64,000 bases of DNA from Buddleja alternifolia (lineage: Eukaryota; Streptophyta; Magnoliopsida; Lamiales; Scrophulariaceae): positions 1,183,001 to 1,247,000 of the forward strand of contig CM033403.1 in assembly GCA_019426215.1 (NCBI GenBank). Direction: 5' to 3'. Below, piece by piece: positions 44,603 through 56,081 of this stretch. The notes under the pieces were generated by a model, which was given only the letters and a program-made list of their open reading frames with translations, did no database searches and was not told the DNA's origin. Position numbers and translations under genes: made by a program. Each line of letters begins with the position of its first letter. Position 1 is the stretch's first letter.

Positions 44603-46048
44603 TTAATGTTTGTGATTCTTTTGATTTTGGGCTCTATTTTTGGCCTTACTACTGCTAAGGGAGGGTACAGTTGTCACATGGGGGACAAGATGGGGGCTTT
44701 GGTGAGATTGGATTGGATGAAAGGATTTGACCTTGCCAGAGTTAGGTGGTTTTCTTAGGATAGACTTGTGACCCTTGATGGTCTGATTTTTAGTGGATAC
44801 TAGGTTATTTTTAGGGATTTGGGATGGGTTAGGAGACCCAGCTACCGAGGAGGAAGTATTGACATCCGACGGCTCCAAAGGATTGTCCGAAATGAGAGCC
44901 TCAAACCTATTTGAATCACTTCTGGGGTTGAGCTGCTGTTTACCTTTATGAACATTTGACCCTGCCCTATTTTTTTTAACAATCATCCAATCACCAAATT
45001 TCTTTTCAGCTAGGGTTTTAGCGGAATCCTCACTACTGTCCAAAACAGAGCCCTCACCCTTACCAGCTAGCTTTTCAAAATCATGCACGGAAGAAGGACA
45101 GAGAGCACTCCTATGGCCCACACGCCCATACTCAAAACAGATCACCGGCAAATTTTTGTACACCACCGGAAAAATTTTCCCGTTGACACTGATAGCGCTC
45201 CAAAGGGGTTTATCAAGATCAATCTAGACACAAAAACGAGCATATTTACCTCGGGTAGCCCAATAGGTATTGGCGTCGACTTTAATGGGGGTACCGAGTC
45301 CCTTAGCGATGCAGTAGATAGTGTCCTCCATATAGTACTCTATTGAAAGTTCCGGTATTCTAACCTATGCCACTGTCGTTGTGACTTTATCTGTAGGAGG
45401 TTGGAAATTCGGAAACCATTTACGGACTACCAGGTAGTGATTAGCTCCCACTAGGACATCTTCCATCTTCTCCGGTTCACTGATTTTCAGGATATAGCAA
45501 CTGTGCCCTAAATCTACAAGCTCAAAGTCATTTTGTAACTTCCACATATTATTGATCCTTGCCCATAGCAGATTATAGTTGATCGAACGCCCAAGAAATC
45601 TAAGGATGAGAGCATTCTCAAAAGCATGACGTACCTCCTTCTCGTATGTTTTCTCCAGCTCTATACGGGTAAAAGGGTGGAGTTCATCAGGTTCATGGAT
45701 ACGAATCTTATCCAGGTTCAGGAGACCTCGTTTGTTAAAACGGAGGTCTGTCTCACGCCGCGTCCCCACCAAAGACTGTAAATATGAGGATTTCTTCGTT
45801 GGCACCTTGTCATCAAAAATCTCCTCTCTGGGCTCCGCCTGCTCCCCAGATTTGTGGATGTTCTCATCCATGGTTTCGTCTTTCGGCTGGTCGAAAACCT
45901 CCTCCTCAGGCAGCAAGTCCTCTTCTTCCATGGTGACATCCTCATCCAAGGCTCCCATTTTGACCATTTTAGTGCTCCTTACCATAAGATCATGTTCCTC
46001 AGTGGAGGAGGGATGAAGGTTCTCTCTCTGCGACTCACTGCTGCTCAT
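44603..46048 (-). pseudogene. LINE ORF1: DUF4283-like and zinc-knuckle nucleic-acid-binding protein
   Basis: From ATG 46048 a Glu/Asp-rich N-terminus is followed by a DUF4283-like region (LRFLGRSINYNLLWARINNM, VVRKWFPNFQPP). A TAG follows at 45367-45365, at a position where this family usually has Trp. The same frame continues to a second TAG near 45225, then reaches VICFEYGRVGHRSALC at about 45140. This is a CCHC knuckle whose second Cys is Tyr. The Ser/Pro-rich tail ends at 44603. In active copies ORF1 coats the element RNA. The stops and lost Cys fit G:C to A:T decay. Confidence 0.85.
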
Positions 46049-46147
46049 TCTGATTTTTATTTCTTACTCGTTCTTAGGAATGAATCATTCACCTAAAGAT
46101 AAAAGAAGTAAACCTAGTTGGTGGGGGGAGATATACTGCAATTTATC

Positions 46148-47920
46148 ATTAACGTCTTGAGCACCTCATCCAAGCCAATCCAAGCCATGAATACGTGTTC
46201 CTACTTCCTAGCTAGACTAATTGAATTATTAATTAGTGAACTGAGCATTGGAGATTATTCGTCAAAAGAGCAATATAGTTCTATATTTTGTGGAATTAAT
46301 ACAGTAAAAAAAAAAATTCAAAGAACCCCCATCTAATTTATAATAAATGATTAAAATATTATACTAATCAAAGAGTATGGCCATAATTAATAATAAAAGA
46401 TGTTTATATTTAATTAAAGGTTCACGTGCAACGCTCGTACTTCGTCAAAAATAAGTACAACCAATACTAATTTCGAGTCGCGACCGCCTCACATTTGTTT
46501 ATCTTTTTCCCGAGCAAAATCATCTTTAATGTGATTAATATTTTTGGTTGATTGAGTTGGTATGTTAGTTCCGAAACACTTCCTTTTCCTCACCACTAAT
46601 ATGTTATTTATTGAATTAACAAGTTAAATTGTCAATAAGTTATGTACGTCTGCGAAGCATCTTGGAAAATATGTGAGGCTCCTCAACTCAATTTTGTCTC
46701 AAATACAAATTAGTGTATATATATGTAGACATTTCTCTTTCCGGTGACTGAATATATTAGCATTTTGCGTGAATAATGTGAGTCGATAAATGGATAACAG
46801 TCATTTGTGGACCTGGGGGGATAGAGTTGGTTAGAAGAAGAATTGGTACCCAAATAATTTCATAATGTGTGTTCACACATAAGGGTAAAAATGTCCAAAA
46901 AAGATTTAAGTGAAACAAAATCTGGACATTAGAGATGGTAATGTTAATTTTCCACTTTAGGGACTACTCTGACACGTTTCGTCTACTTCAGGGACTAAAA
47001 ATATCATTATCCCAATAATATATCTTAAGTTAATTTGGTATTATCATTGTGAAATAGTGAATTGAATGTCAAAATTGCATCTATCTTCATAAAACTCAAA
47101 GCATGATGAAATAGAGATGATCAACATGTTCAAATGATGTTAATTACAGTTGGAGAATTGCTGGAAAAGGAGAAGATGGAAATGATGTTAGTTGGAAACC
47201 TCGTCACTGTATCTAATCCAAGTTTCTAACAATTATACATATAGCTTCCATCTCATTGTACCTCTAAGTAAATTTGGTAAATTTGGTTGTCATGGCCTAA
47301 TTACACCAATTTATAGAAAGAAGGTTTAGTAAACAAAGAGCCAAGTAGTTAATTTCTTATCAATGTTAATTTAATGGGTATATTAAAGGTCTTTCGGTTA
47401 GTACAATTTATCAAAAAAAAATAACACCTATTGCAAGAGTTAAATAAAAGAAAAAATTAACTTCAATTCAAGAGATTAGTAGAAATAGAGAGTGAGCTGG
47501 AGGCCATCTTTTATGACTAATGTTAGGGGCATATTAAGGACCATTCTTACAAATTACTATTAACTTTACAATAAAACGGTACATAATTGCATATTAAGAA
47601 AGGGTCATTGGTAACTCCAATTAAAGAGATTAGTGAAATAGAGAGTATGGCAGCCATCTTTTACGGTTAATGGCATAGTAAGGTTCACTGTTATTAATTA
47701 TTATTTTATGATTAGTATCACCACACTTGATACTAATGTTATTTTGTAACTTCTTCTCAGCCTTATTAATACACCTCAGCAACAGCCAAGCCAAGCCATG
47801 AAAATGTGTTCCTTAGCTAGACTAATTGAATTATTAATTAGTGAACTGAGCATTGGAGATTATTTGTGAAAAGAGCAATATAATTCTACATATTGTGGAA
47901 TGAATATAGTAAAAAGAATA
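46148..47920. repeat. Direct repeats of about 130 bp, 1.6 kb apart, plus a second diverged pair
   Basis: Bases about 46188-46316 and 47797-47919 match over most of their length. Shared words include CTAGCTAGACTAATTGAATT, GTGAACTGAGCATTGGAGAT and AAAAGAGCAATATA. Within the interval, about 47470-47560 and 47613-47700 form a second diverged pair (GAGATTAGT, AAATAGAGAGT, GCCATCTTTTA). No gene is seen. This could be a TRIM-like element with short terminal repeats or a segmental duplication; TG/CA ends are not obvious. Confidence 0.65.
46792..46993. mobile_element. Short MITE-like element
   Basis: GGATAACAGTCATTTGTGGACC on the left and the complement of GACTAAAAATATCATTATCC on the right form weak terminal inverted repeats (GGATAA) around a 200-bp AT-rich core. 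The phrases TTTAGGGACTACTCTGACAC and CTTCAGGGACTAAAA are typical of plant MULE-like MITEs. The flanking duplication is unclear. Confidence 0.35.
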
Positions 47921-48024
47921 ATCATTATTGAACAACCTATATATCCTTATCAAAGCTGAGCATATTATTTTGCAAAATTTAAACAAGAACACAAGGTATT
48001 ATCTCATCATAAAATTATTTAACA

Positions 48025-48597
48025 TGTTAGGGATGATAGCATCAGAGCACGAAAATATCAAGAAACAAGAATATTTTAAGCTCAAACATGAAGATATCGA
48101 CACGAGGATTTTAACGTGATTCGGCATAATTGCCTACATCCACAAGCCAACCTAGACTACATCTTTATTTCTCAATGAGTTAATTAATTAATTACAAGAG
48201 GAGTTCTCCTATTTATAATAGTTGGAGTCATCTAAAATCCTATCAAATTAGGAAACATATTCCTAATAAATTTAGGGAACAAGTCTAGATACAATAGGAA
48301 ACAAATAAGCCTCCAAAAAGCGCCAAAATTGAGTCCAAAACGCGTAAAGAAACTGCTATCTGCCACTTTTTCTGCTTCTTCAGCGAATGCCGCGGCGTTC
48401 GCTACCGGAAAGCCACGGGGTTCCACTTTGATTCCCGACGTCGCGGCGTTACCTCCTGGAACGCACATCTTAGCCCGTTTTCACCTTTTCCGACCCTTTC
48501 GCAACTCCGGATCTTCCCAACCCATCCCGTCTTCATTTCTGGCTCTATTTTGGCTCCTCTCAATCCTATTTTGATCCGACTCCACTATATCCCAACA
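48025..48597 (-). repeat. 3' LTR of the small copia element
   Basis: 573 bp, matching 50353-50947. It contains GCCGCGGCGTTCG and CGACGTCGCGGCGTTACC words and ends CTATATCCCAACA on the plus strand. The adjacent interior ATCTCCCACTTGG (48598-48610) is the polypurine tract read on the other strand. Confidence 0.88.
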
Positions 48598-50352
48598 ATC
48601 TCCCACTTGGAGACTGATCAAAAGCTCAAACTCAACTCGAACCACCATTTCACTTTTCCTAAGTGATCCTCAATCTAGTCGGCACATCCCAAATCCTATG
48701 GAGATAAAAAAAAATCAAGAGATATCCCCATATCTCATCAACTCCTCCATCCTCTAGTGTTGCCCACTTGACAAACTCTCTTTGTGAACATCGTTCTCTC
48801 TCTAGAACCCTTGCCACTACCCTATTCTTTTGGTGATCTGCCAACTTCTGAATACCGTGGCATATCCATCTTGGTCCAACTGATCCTTGGATATAGGTTA
48901 CTCTAAAACCTGAACATGTCACAAACCAAACTTCCTCAGTCAACTCGTCCACTGACATTGATGTTTAGCTCATTTTATATCTTATTTTAAAATATTCATG
49001 TATCTAACTAGCTGAGGATCATAAATTTCATGTTCTGAATGCGATTTCAAGTTTAGCTCATTGTAAATTTTATTGCCCGAGTGGTTTATATTTCTAAAGA
49101 GATGAATTATTTGTAGTCTTTTAAATTGTTCTTGGAGCTTGATGTGGGTGGATGGAGGCCAGGAAAGGATGGAAAACATATTAGCATAGCAGGTCGCTGT
49201 CTTCTTGTCTTTAAAGGCATTTGTTGAGTAAGTGCCTCATATAGGTCAAGCTATGGAGGCTTAGTTTAATTAACAACCCCCAAAAATAACCTACGGGGGC
49301 ACTTAAAACAGCCCCTAAAAGCTGAAAAATGTCTCCATAGCTAGTCTTTAGAGGTATTTTACAAAAGTGCCTCGAGACCTTTCGCGACCGCTATGGGGGC
49401 TATTTTTTCATATGTACCTCCATAGGCTTTAGGGGCACTTTTCAAGGCTTTGGAGGCACAAAAAACAACCTCCAAAGCCTTGATTTGTAGTAGTGATCTT
49501 TCCACCAAGGTCTTTTTCAACGGCAATCTCGAATCCCTCACGTATCTGCTTCATGCCTCTGCATGAGCTATGTCTGATCCATCCGCCTACTTGTTTTTTC
49601 AATGGATAACTCGGGCCACTAACACATCTGCTCGAGCTCCCACTCCACGAGCTATGTCACATCCCTTTACCAAAAACTCACTGCTCTGCGAATCTACTTA
49701 CCCAGTTTCGCATCCTGCCACCATGACTTCCGACTCCACAGTCAACCCGTCCTAGCGCCGCTTCCTGCCTTCATGGTTCCTCTCTACGTGGTTCTACCTC
49801 CATACCCTGCCCCTGGTCTCTCGATTACACGGCTCTGCCCTCTAAGCTACCGATTCTGTAACTTTGACCTTTGGCTAGGTGGATTTGCTTTCTTGGCACC
49901 GTAACTCTATCCCCAATCTCTGGCAACTCGTTTCCTCCCTCTCGAAAACACGAATTTGCTCTCTGGCCTCTAGCTCTACGAATCTGCCTCTGGATCCGCA
50001 ATTACTCCCACTGGCTTCGTGTTCTACCCACCTGGTAACCCAAAATTGCCTCTGCTGCTGCGAATCTGCCTATCTGCTGGTAGCACAATTTTTCAACGTT
50101 TTCTTGTTAACGTTCAACGGGATTACTCTTCTTTGGTTGGCGATCTACCCAAACCCATCCTCTTTTGTTACCTTCTCCGGCTTCACCACGATCTCAATTT
50201 GTGCTCTCTGCAATGAAATCGTCGAGCTTGATTATTCTTCCATCTCCTACCACCGTTCCCACAATGAAATCCGTGTCTAGCCAAAAACACTTCCCCATAG
50301 ATCTCGATTTAGGACTTTATCTAAATCTACAACCTATGGCTTTGATACCTGT
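48598..50352 (-). other. Interior of the small copia element, no retroviral domain
   Basis: A minus ORF at 48659-48958 and plus ORFs at 49570-50398 have no recognisable family. A block at about 49205-49497 contains opposed words (GGGGGCACTTAAAAC, GGGGCACTTTTCAAG, TTGGAGGCACAAAAAACAAC) and ends in TTTGTAGTAGTG, complement of CACTACTACAAA, which is a common plant MITE terminus. It may be a nested element, but its other end was not found. The primer site is at about 50338-50351. Confidence 0.55.
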
Positions 50353-50947
50353 TGTTAGGGATGGTAGCATCAGAGAACGAAAAATCATCAAGAAATAAGA
50401 ATATTCTAATCTTAAACATGAAGATATCGACACAAGGATTTTAACGTGGTTAGGCATAATTGCCTACATCCACGAGTCAACCTAGACTACATCTTTATTT
50501 CTCAATGAGTGAATCAATCAATTACAAGAGGAATTCTCCTATTTATAATACTTGGAGTCATCTAAAACCTTATCAAATTAGGAAGCATATTCCTAATATA
50601 CTTAGGGAACAAGTCTTGATACAATATGAAACAAATAAGCCTCCAAAAATTGCCAAAATCGAGTCGAAGACGTGTAAGGAAACTGCTATCTCGGTACCCA
50701 ACGCCCCGGTGTTCGCCCCGAACGCCGCGGCACCGGCACGCCGCATCATTCCACTTTGATTCCTGACGCCGTGGCGTCCTTCCTCCGACGCCGCGGCGTT
50801 ACTTCCTGGAACGTCTGTCTTGGCCTGTTTTCACCTTTTTCAACCCTTTCGCGACCCCGGATCTTTTTGACCCATTTCGTCTTCATTTTCGGCTCTATTT
50901 TGGCTCATCTCAATCCTATTTTGATTCGACTCCACTATATCCCAACA
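50353..50947 (-). repeat. 5' LTR of the small copia element
   Basis: 595 bp, matching 48025-48597 with substitutions and small indels. The GC-rich stretch CGCCGTGGCGTCC / GACGCCGCGGCG at 50765-50800 is expanded relative to the other copy. The right end CCCAACA abuts the TAACA duplication. Confidence 0.88.
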
Positions 50948-50952
50948 TAACA

Positions 50953-51469
50953 TTCGTCCAAGTCATCTCTATTGTACCTGGACAACAAAATGACAAATTC
51001 AACATTCAACCCTCTATGTAAGTTTCAGTCCAAATATTCAACACAAATGAGTTCCCATTTTTGGTACTGTAATTTGATTATACAAACTGAAAAAACACAT
51101 CAAATATTTCTAACCAACTCTAAACCATACAGCTTTTCATGAAAATAATGTAGCTTTTTAAAAATAATATAGATTTGCACCCCAAAGTGCACGAGAATGG
51201 GCAGAGGTAAAAGTTATATTTATATTGAAGAAATTGAATTTAAAAATATTTGGGAAGTTGAAAAGATGATACATTAGAGTAATTAAAAGTTATTAAACCA
51301 GATTGACCATTAAGTTTCTGCAGTAAATGTAATAGGGAAGGTGGAGCATTCTATAGTTAATAGATTAATGGATAATATATTAATGTTAATAAGGGTGATT
51401 TGGTTCATTCACAATTGGAAGAAACAACTATAAGATCCACACTTTTAGTATAGATATAGATATAGAATA
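50953..51469. other. Intergenic, AT-rich, no gene seen
   Basis: Unremarkable except for its end, where CCACACTTTTAGTATAGATA (51437-51456) resembles the reverse of a Helitron 5' terminus. No partner end or hairpin-CTAG terminus was found. Tandem TAGATA words provide the GATAG target of the next element. Confidence 0.45.
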
Positions 51470-51474
51470 GATAG

Positions 51475-51977
51475 TGATGATGGTAAAAATCGTCAGAGTA
51501 TGAATATCACGTGATTGACCACGTGGGGTGAAGGAACCGATCCAACACATGACAAACTAGGTGGGGGTTGGTGGATTTATAGACTGCACTCGACTATGGC
51601 GAGCTGCCTACGTACCCGGATTGCTGGGATCAAGTCTATTTGTAGTTCGACGATGGGGTTACTCTCTATTGCCAGTGTATTTTTTATTGGAGGAGTAGAT
51701 AATGAGATACCCTAAGCTCCTTTGGAGTATTTATAAGGAGCTGGTTAAGAGCTATGGGCTCTTGGGCCCTATCTTGCCATAAGCCCAATAGGCTTGATTT
51801 AATTATTATATTTATTAAGCTAGAGGAATAACTTTATTATGCTTAAAGGATTGGCCCACCTCTTTTTGGGCTCGGCCAATCCTTCCACTGCGGGCTTTGA
51901 CCCATGGTGGGTGCCTCGACCCCCTTGGGGGACGAGCAAATTACTAAAATACCCTTAGACATTTTTGGCCCGCATCA
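51475..51977 (-). mobile_element. Solo LTR of the LARD-like family
   Basis: It starts TGATGATGGTAAAAATCGTC and ends GGCCCGCATCA, homologous over its length to 7739-8242 and the split LTR at 23950-25612. A perfect 5-bp duplication GATAG flanks it (51470-51474; 51978-51982), though the site is within TAGATA repeats. Length is 503 bp. Confidence 0.85.
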
Positions 51978-51982
51978 GATAG

Positions 51983-52472
51983 TATAGTATAGATAGATAG
52001 ACGCAACTAAACTCACTAAAAAACCTATTTATGCGGATTTATCGTGCGATTTGGAGAATGCTTATCAAATTCAAAAGGATAACCTATGAACAAGAAGTTC
52101 ATCCACAAACATTGTAGTGGCACAATCTACAAATGTTAGAATGACCTCATACAAGGAACTGTAGAGGAATATCTTATCAAGAGTTGCATGATGCTTTGAC
52201 CTAAAAACTATTCTTTTTTCAATGATTGTTCATAGACAAAGACAACTAGGTAATTATATTGGAGGAAGGCTCAAAAGGTTGAATGATTAATTGATGAAAT
52301 CATCTAATGTTGGAGGAAGTCATTAAATTTGTTTGTGATCCTTAATGAAATCATCTAATGTTGGCGGCCATGGCTAGTGAAGTCGGCACCCATATGAATT
52401 CACTGTTAGAAATAGTTTCTTAGGTATTTTTGGTTAGTTTGGGCAGCACATGATTCGGGGTAATTTTATGCC
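51983..52472. other. Intergenic, no gene seen
   Basis: AT-rich sequence with a duplicated phrase GAAATCATCTAATGTTGG (52291-52309 and 52347-52364), and no recognised coding or RNA gene. Confidence 0.45.
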
Positions 52473-52598
52473 AGATCGAGTTCGATGGTCCGAGTGTGAA
52501 TTATGTGTCTATCTCTCTCACATAAGTTTGTGTGAGGACCACGCACAATACACCTTATGTGAGAGATATATAGATACTAGGACCATTGGACTCGATCT
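52473..52598. repeat. Imperfect 126-bp foldback (hairpin)
   Basis: AGATCGAGTTCGATGGTCC...CTCTCACATAAG on the left pairs with CTTATGTGAGAG...GGACCATTGGACTCGATCT on the right, arms of about 45-50 bases with a few mismatches around a 30-bp centre. It could be a MITE or a small-RNA-producing inverted repeat. Confidence 0.65.
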
Positions 52599-52931
52599 AA
52601 CGTAGATTTTTCTTTATGACTAGGTTTTTCATTCCGTATGTACCAAGTATTCCATTCTATATATTGGGCCATGTGAATAGTAATAATATGTAGCACTTTA
52701 TCAATGCGGAGATTAGTAGAATGTATCTAGTGTGGTCATGGACATAAACAAATTTAGCCAACCATTTGAAATCCTATATCATCTTTGTCTTTTCCTTATG
52801 GTATTTGAAACTCTTTATGTGCTACGTTCTCCTGTAATCAAGAACTACCACACTCCACAAAAGGGAGAGCACCAAACAAATTCACGACTCTAAATCAAAT
52901 TTTCCTTGGTATTAAGAAAGTAAAACACCAC

Positions 52932-53125
52932 CAACAAGGTCCAACACAGTTGGTAGATAGCTAAATTTCTTAAGCATACTGTCTAGGGCTCGATCCGTAG
53001 CCGTGTGTATGGAAATGCCTTTGTTAGGAGAGGCAAAACACACTTCGGTGATCTCTACGCCTCGAAAGGATTAATCTCCGGCATCCGAATGGGGGACACC
53101 CTTGGTATAAACCAAAAAAAAAAAA
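52932..53125 (+). mobile_element. tRNA-derived SINE with poly(A) tail
   Basis: An A-box-like CACAGTTGGTAGATAGC (near 52946) and a B-box-like GGGCTCGATCC (52986-52996) head a 190-bp unit ending in A12 (53114-53125). AACACCAC lies both before it (52924-52931) and just after the tail (53129-53136), a likely target duplication. It would be transcribed by RNA polymerase III and mobilised by LINE machinery. Confidence 0.65.
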
Positions 53126-53303
53126 ATACAACACCACTTGCAAACTTGGCTTCAAATTCTTATCCATCTTTCGAATTGAGTGAAATATATGAAATATTCA
53201 CCTCCTCAATGACATTATTAGTTTTTGTGAAAAAAGATTAGATAGGGGTGTCGAATTCATTGTGCCGGATCACACAATGAGCAGCCCTCTCTAGGGTCAG
53301 AAT

Positions 53304-53469
53304 GGATCTTCTATCCCACAATGGTGTACCTCAATGGTGTCACATCATTGTGGGATTGACAAATGTCCTTTTAATTTGAATTATTATTAGCAATTTTTTT
53401 AAAAAAACACTTGTCAATCCTACAATGATGTGACACCATTGTGGTACACCATTGTGGGATAGAAGATCC
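53304..53469. repeat. Near-perfect 166-bp foldback (MITE-like)
   Basis: The left arm GGATCTTCTATCCCACAATG...CATTGTGGGATTGACAA and the right arm TTGTCAATCCTACAATG...CATTGTGGGATAGAAGATCC are complementary over about 60 bases with only a few differences. A 45-bp AT-rich loop separates them. Each arm also contains a smaller inverted CACAATG/CATTGTG pair. There is no coding capacity. Confidence 0.8.
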
Positions 53470-53721
53470 GCTCCGAGGTAGGGTGGTATCTCTAGTATAA
53501 TTTAAACATTTGTCGTCTCTGAAAATCACAAGCATTTACCGCTTAATTTCAATGACATAATAACATAATTAAATATATAAACAAAAGTCAACCAAGCTTT
53601 TACTAGCCCATCCACTTCAAATCTTAAAATAACTCACTTCATTACGTATAGTACCAATAATATTTATAGTTAACTCAATTTTATATCACAATTTGAATTA
53701 TATGATGTGACATAATTTTTA

Positions 53722-54640
53722 GGGGGAATTGCATATAGGTCCCATAGGATATGAGTCATTGCAATTTTGGTCATATAGTTTACGGAATTGCAAAATTAGT
53801 TTCGTAGGACTCAAAAAGTTGCAATTTTGGTCCTCACGATCAATTTTTTAACGAAAAGTAAGTGGTTGCACGTCACACACCGTTAGGTGCCGTTAATTTA
53901 TAATTTTGCATATAAATTATCTATAAAATACAAAATACAACAAATTTATAAAATAAATGAAAGATAAAGAATATTTTATAACAAAAGAAAAAGAAAATCT
54001 GGAAGAAGGGAAAAAGACCAGACGTCTGATTCTTCTTCTCCACCTTCTCCACGCACCCCCACCACCACCCCTAACAAACCAAAAGCGGGTACAACTTCCA
54101 CAAGAATTCTCTATTTTTCTTGTATAAAACAATAAGAAAAACTACAAAAGACAGATTTGTTTGGGATTTGAGGGGAAAACAGGGTAAATAAGAGCGTTAT
54201 TCAGGCGGTGGAAAGTTGATGGTGGAGCAGTGGTTGTGTGGTTGGTGGTGATATGGAGGGGGAGGGAGAGGGCCGATGGGGTTGGGGATTACAATCTTGG
54301 TTTAAACGAGCCCAACACGAGTAGTTTGATTTTTTTATACATATTTTTATAATTTTTTACTAATCGAGCCGAGTTTCAAAATTTATCAAACACAAAAGGT
54401 TGTTTAAGCTTGGTTTGATAAGTTAACAAACCGAGCTCAAACGAGCTTTTAGCGATCGAGCTCGAGCCGAGTATCGAGTAGTTTGGTTCGTCTTTCACCC
54501 CTAATCATCGGGGACTAAAATTGTAATTTTTTGAGTCCTATGTGACTAGTTTTGCAATCTCATAAACCTTGAGAACAACATTGCAATGGCCTATTTGCTG
54601 CGGGACTAAAATTGCAATAGCTCCAAAAATGTATGAACTT
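53722..54640. mobile_element. MULE-like non-autonomous element with nested GAGCTC MITE remnant
   Basis: The left segment 53745-53835 (TTGCAATTTTGGTC, ATTGCAAAATTAG, GTAGGACTCAAAAAGTTGCA) is an imperfect inverted copy of the right segment 54510-54615 (TTTTTTGAGTCCTA, TTTTGCAATCTCATAAACC, GGGACTAAAATTGCAATAG), with arms over 90 bases. Inside, 54300-54505 holds GAGCTC-rich sequence ending TTTCACCCCTAA, a decayed relative of the hAT MITE at 23122-23558. No transposase is seen. The exact outer boundary and duplication are uncertain. Confidence 0.6.
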
Positions 54641-56081
54641 TACCTATGACTATATACAAGACCTCTTGAAGATGAGACCAATTTCCCCAGATGTAATTTG
54701 AGAGTTATAATTAGTTAAATTATTAAGGCATCAAAAATTAATTACAATCAATAACTCTGAATTCAAGATATGAATTCAAGATAATTATGGTACAGATATA
54801 TGACACTAAATTACCTTAGATTATAGAATTTACGGTGGAGTCTTACAACAATATATGCAATTCCAATTATAAGTATCATGATACTAAAAATAAAACTCAC
54901 CTAGTAAACACTGAGAATTCTTATTTATATGGTCAATAAAATTAATATATTGTATTAACGTAACATAATTCTCATTGGGTGTGAATATGTGATCATTGGA
55001 AAAATTCTAAAATAAATCGAGTTTATTGAAATCGATCCATCTAATATCGTTGGATATAGGTACATCCAGTGATGATTGACACACTGAATCCATTGAATCC
55101 CGGTGTCTTTTAGAATCACCCATGACCGCTGTCTGATAGCCAACACATGAGATGAGTTTCATCCAACGGGAATGTGACATCGTTCTAGTTTACAATTCAC
55201 AAAAAAATATTTTTACCCAAAACAAGTAATAACTACCACTCGTATTATTATTATTATTATTATTGTCTGAACCAATAATTATTAAAATCACTGTTTTTTT
55301 TCCCCGTTTCATAATAGCCCTCCCTGGAGCTTGTACCATCAACACCGGATTTGATTGTGAGAAGAAGCTGGTCCTCCTCTCATATTTCGAATCTAGGTTC
55401 TCTCCTTTTGTTTTGTTTTCCTAGGAAACATTTCTCTTATTTTTGTTCTCTTCAATTATTGTTCTTGCCTCTGTAATTGGTATTACTTATCTGCGTACAC
55501 CGATTGGATTACACACACACACACACACACATATATATATGTATATATATTTTATGTTTTAATCATCCTCTATTGATTTCTTTCTTACCAGAGAATCAGA
55601 TTTGATTCAAATTTCTTCGACCTCCTTTGTAAGGTACGGTACGGTACGTATAGAGGTATAGGTACTAGGTATGTATGTATGCTTTTCTAATTTCAATTTA
55701 CTCTGTACAATACTCATGATCCCAGATGCGAGTTTCTTTCTTTCTTTCTTTATCTTGAGATTTGAGCTGTGATTGTTGTTAATGACAACTGTTTTCTGGA
55801 TTTTTGGAATAATATAATCCCAATCCTCTTCACCAAAATTGAGATATTTCCATAATTGAAATTTGGATTTTCTTTGATGTTTATTGCATTTCGTGGTTTG
55901 CATCAATTTGTTTTATACCCTATACTAGGGCCATAAACACCTTTTCTAATTACGAAATTTCCGATTTCATTTGGATTATCGAATGAAATGCTGGAATAGC
56001 TGGATTGAAACTCATGTTATATGCTATATTACGCTCTGTGGGGTCTAAGTAAAATACACATCTATTTTGACAGGCAAATAG
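54641..56081 (+). other. Upstream region and 5' UTR of the potassium transporter gene
   Basis: There is no separate gene. (ATT)n lies at 55246-55265, (CA)n(TA)n at 55512-55548 and (TTTC)n at 55735-55751. An acceptor TTTTGACAG at 56066-56074 precedes the start codon by seven bases, so at least one untranslated exon lies upstream, most likely within 55300-55680. Its exact donor was not settled. The promoter would lie above that. Confidence 0.5.

Larger units (their letters stand above)
39989..46134 (-). mobile_element. Apparently full-length L1-type LINE, decayed
   Basis: A perfect 13-bp duplication ACTGCAATTTATC (39976-39988; 46135-46147) delimits a 6146-bp minus-strand element. It has a 3' poly(A) (T run 39992-40001), ORF1 with a CCHC knuckle, and ORF2 with endonuclease, reverse transcriptase, zinc-binding and RNase H domains. 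A terminal RNase H is typical of one lineage of plant LINEs. The long duplication and A-tail reflect target-primed reverse transcription. Both ORFs contain stops and frameshifts, so this copy cannot move. Confidence 0.92.
48025..50947 (-). mobile_element. Small non-autonomous copia element
   Basis: LTRs at 48025-48597 and 50353-50947 (TGTTAGGG...CCCAACA on the plus strand) are flanked by perfect TAACA (48020-48024; 50948-50952). On the minus strand the right LTR is followed by AGGTATCAAAGCC, an initiator-Met-type primer site. The left LTR is preceded by AAGTGGGAGAT, a polypurine tract. The 1755-bp interior codes for no recognised Gag or Pol domain. With both cis-sites but no proteins it is a non-autonomous derivative that would depend on a related copia. 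Confidence 0.88.

Noticed and set aside
48659..48958. Minus-strand 99-codon ORF in the small copia element
   Set aside because: No recognisable Gag, Pol or host domain; not reported as a gene.
51430..51470. Helitron terminus (CCACACTTTTAGTATAGA)
   Set aside because: Resembles a reversed Helitron 5' end, but no CTRR end with hairpin and no A/T insertion site were found.
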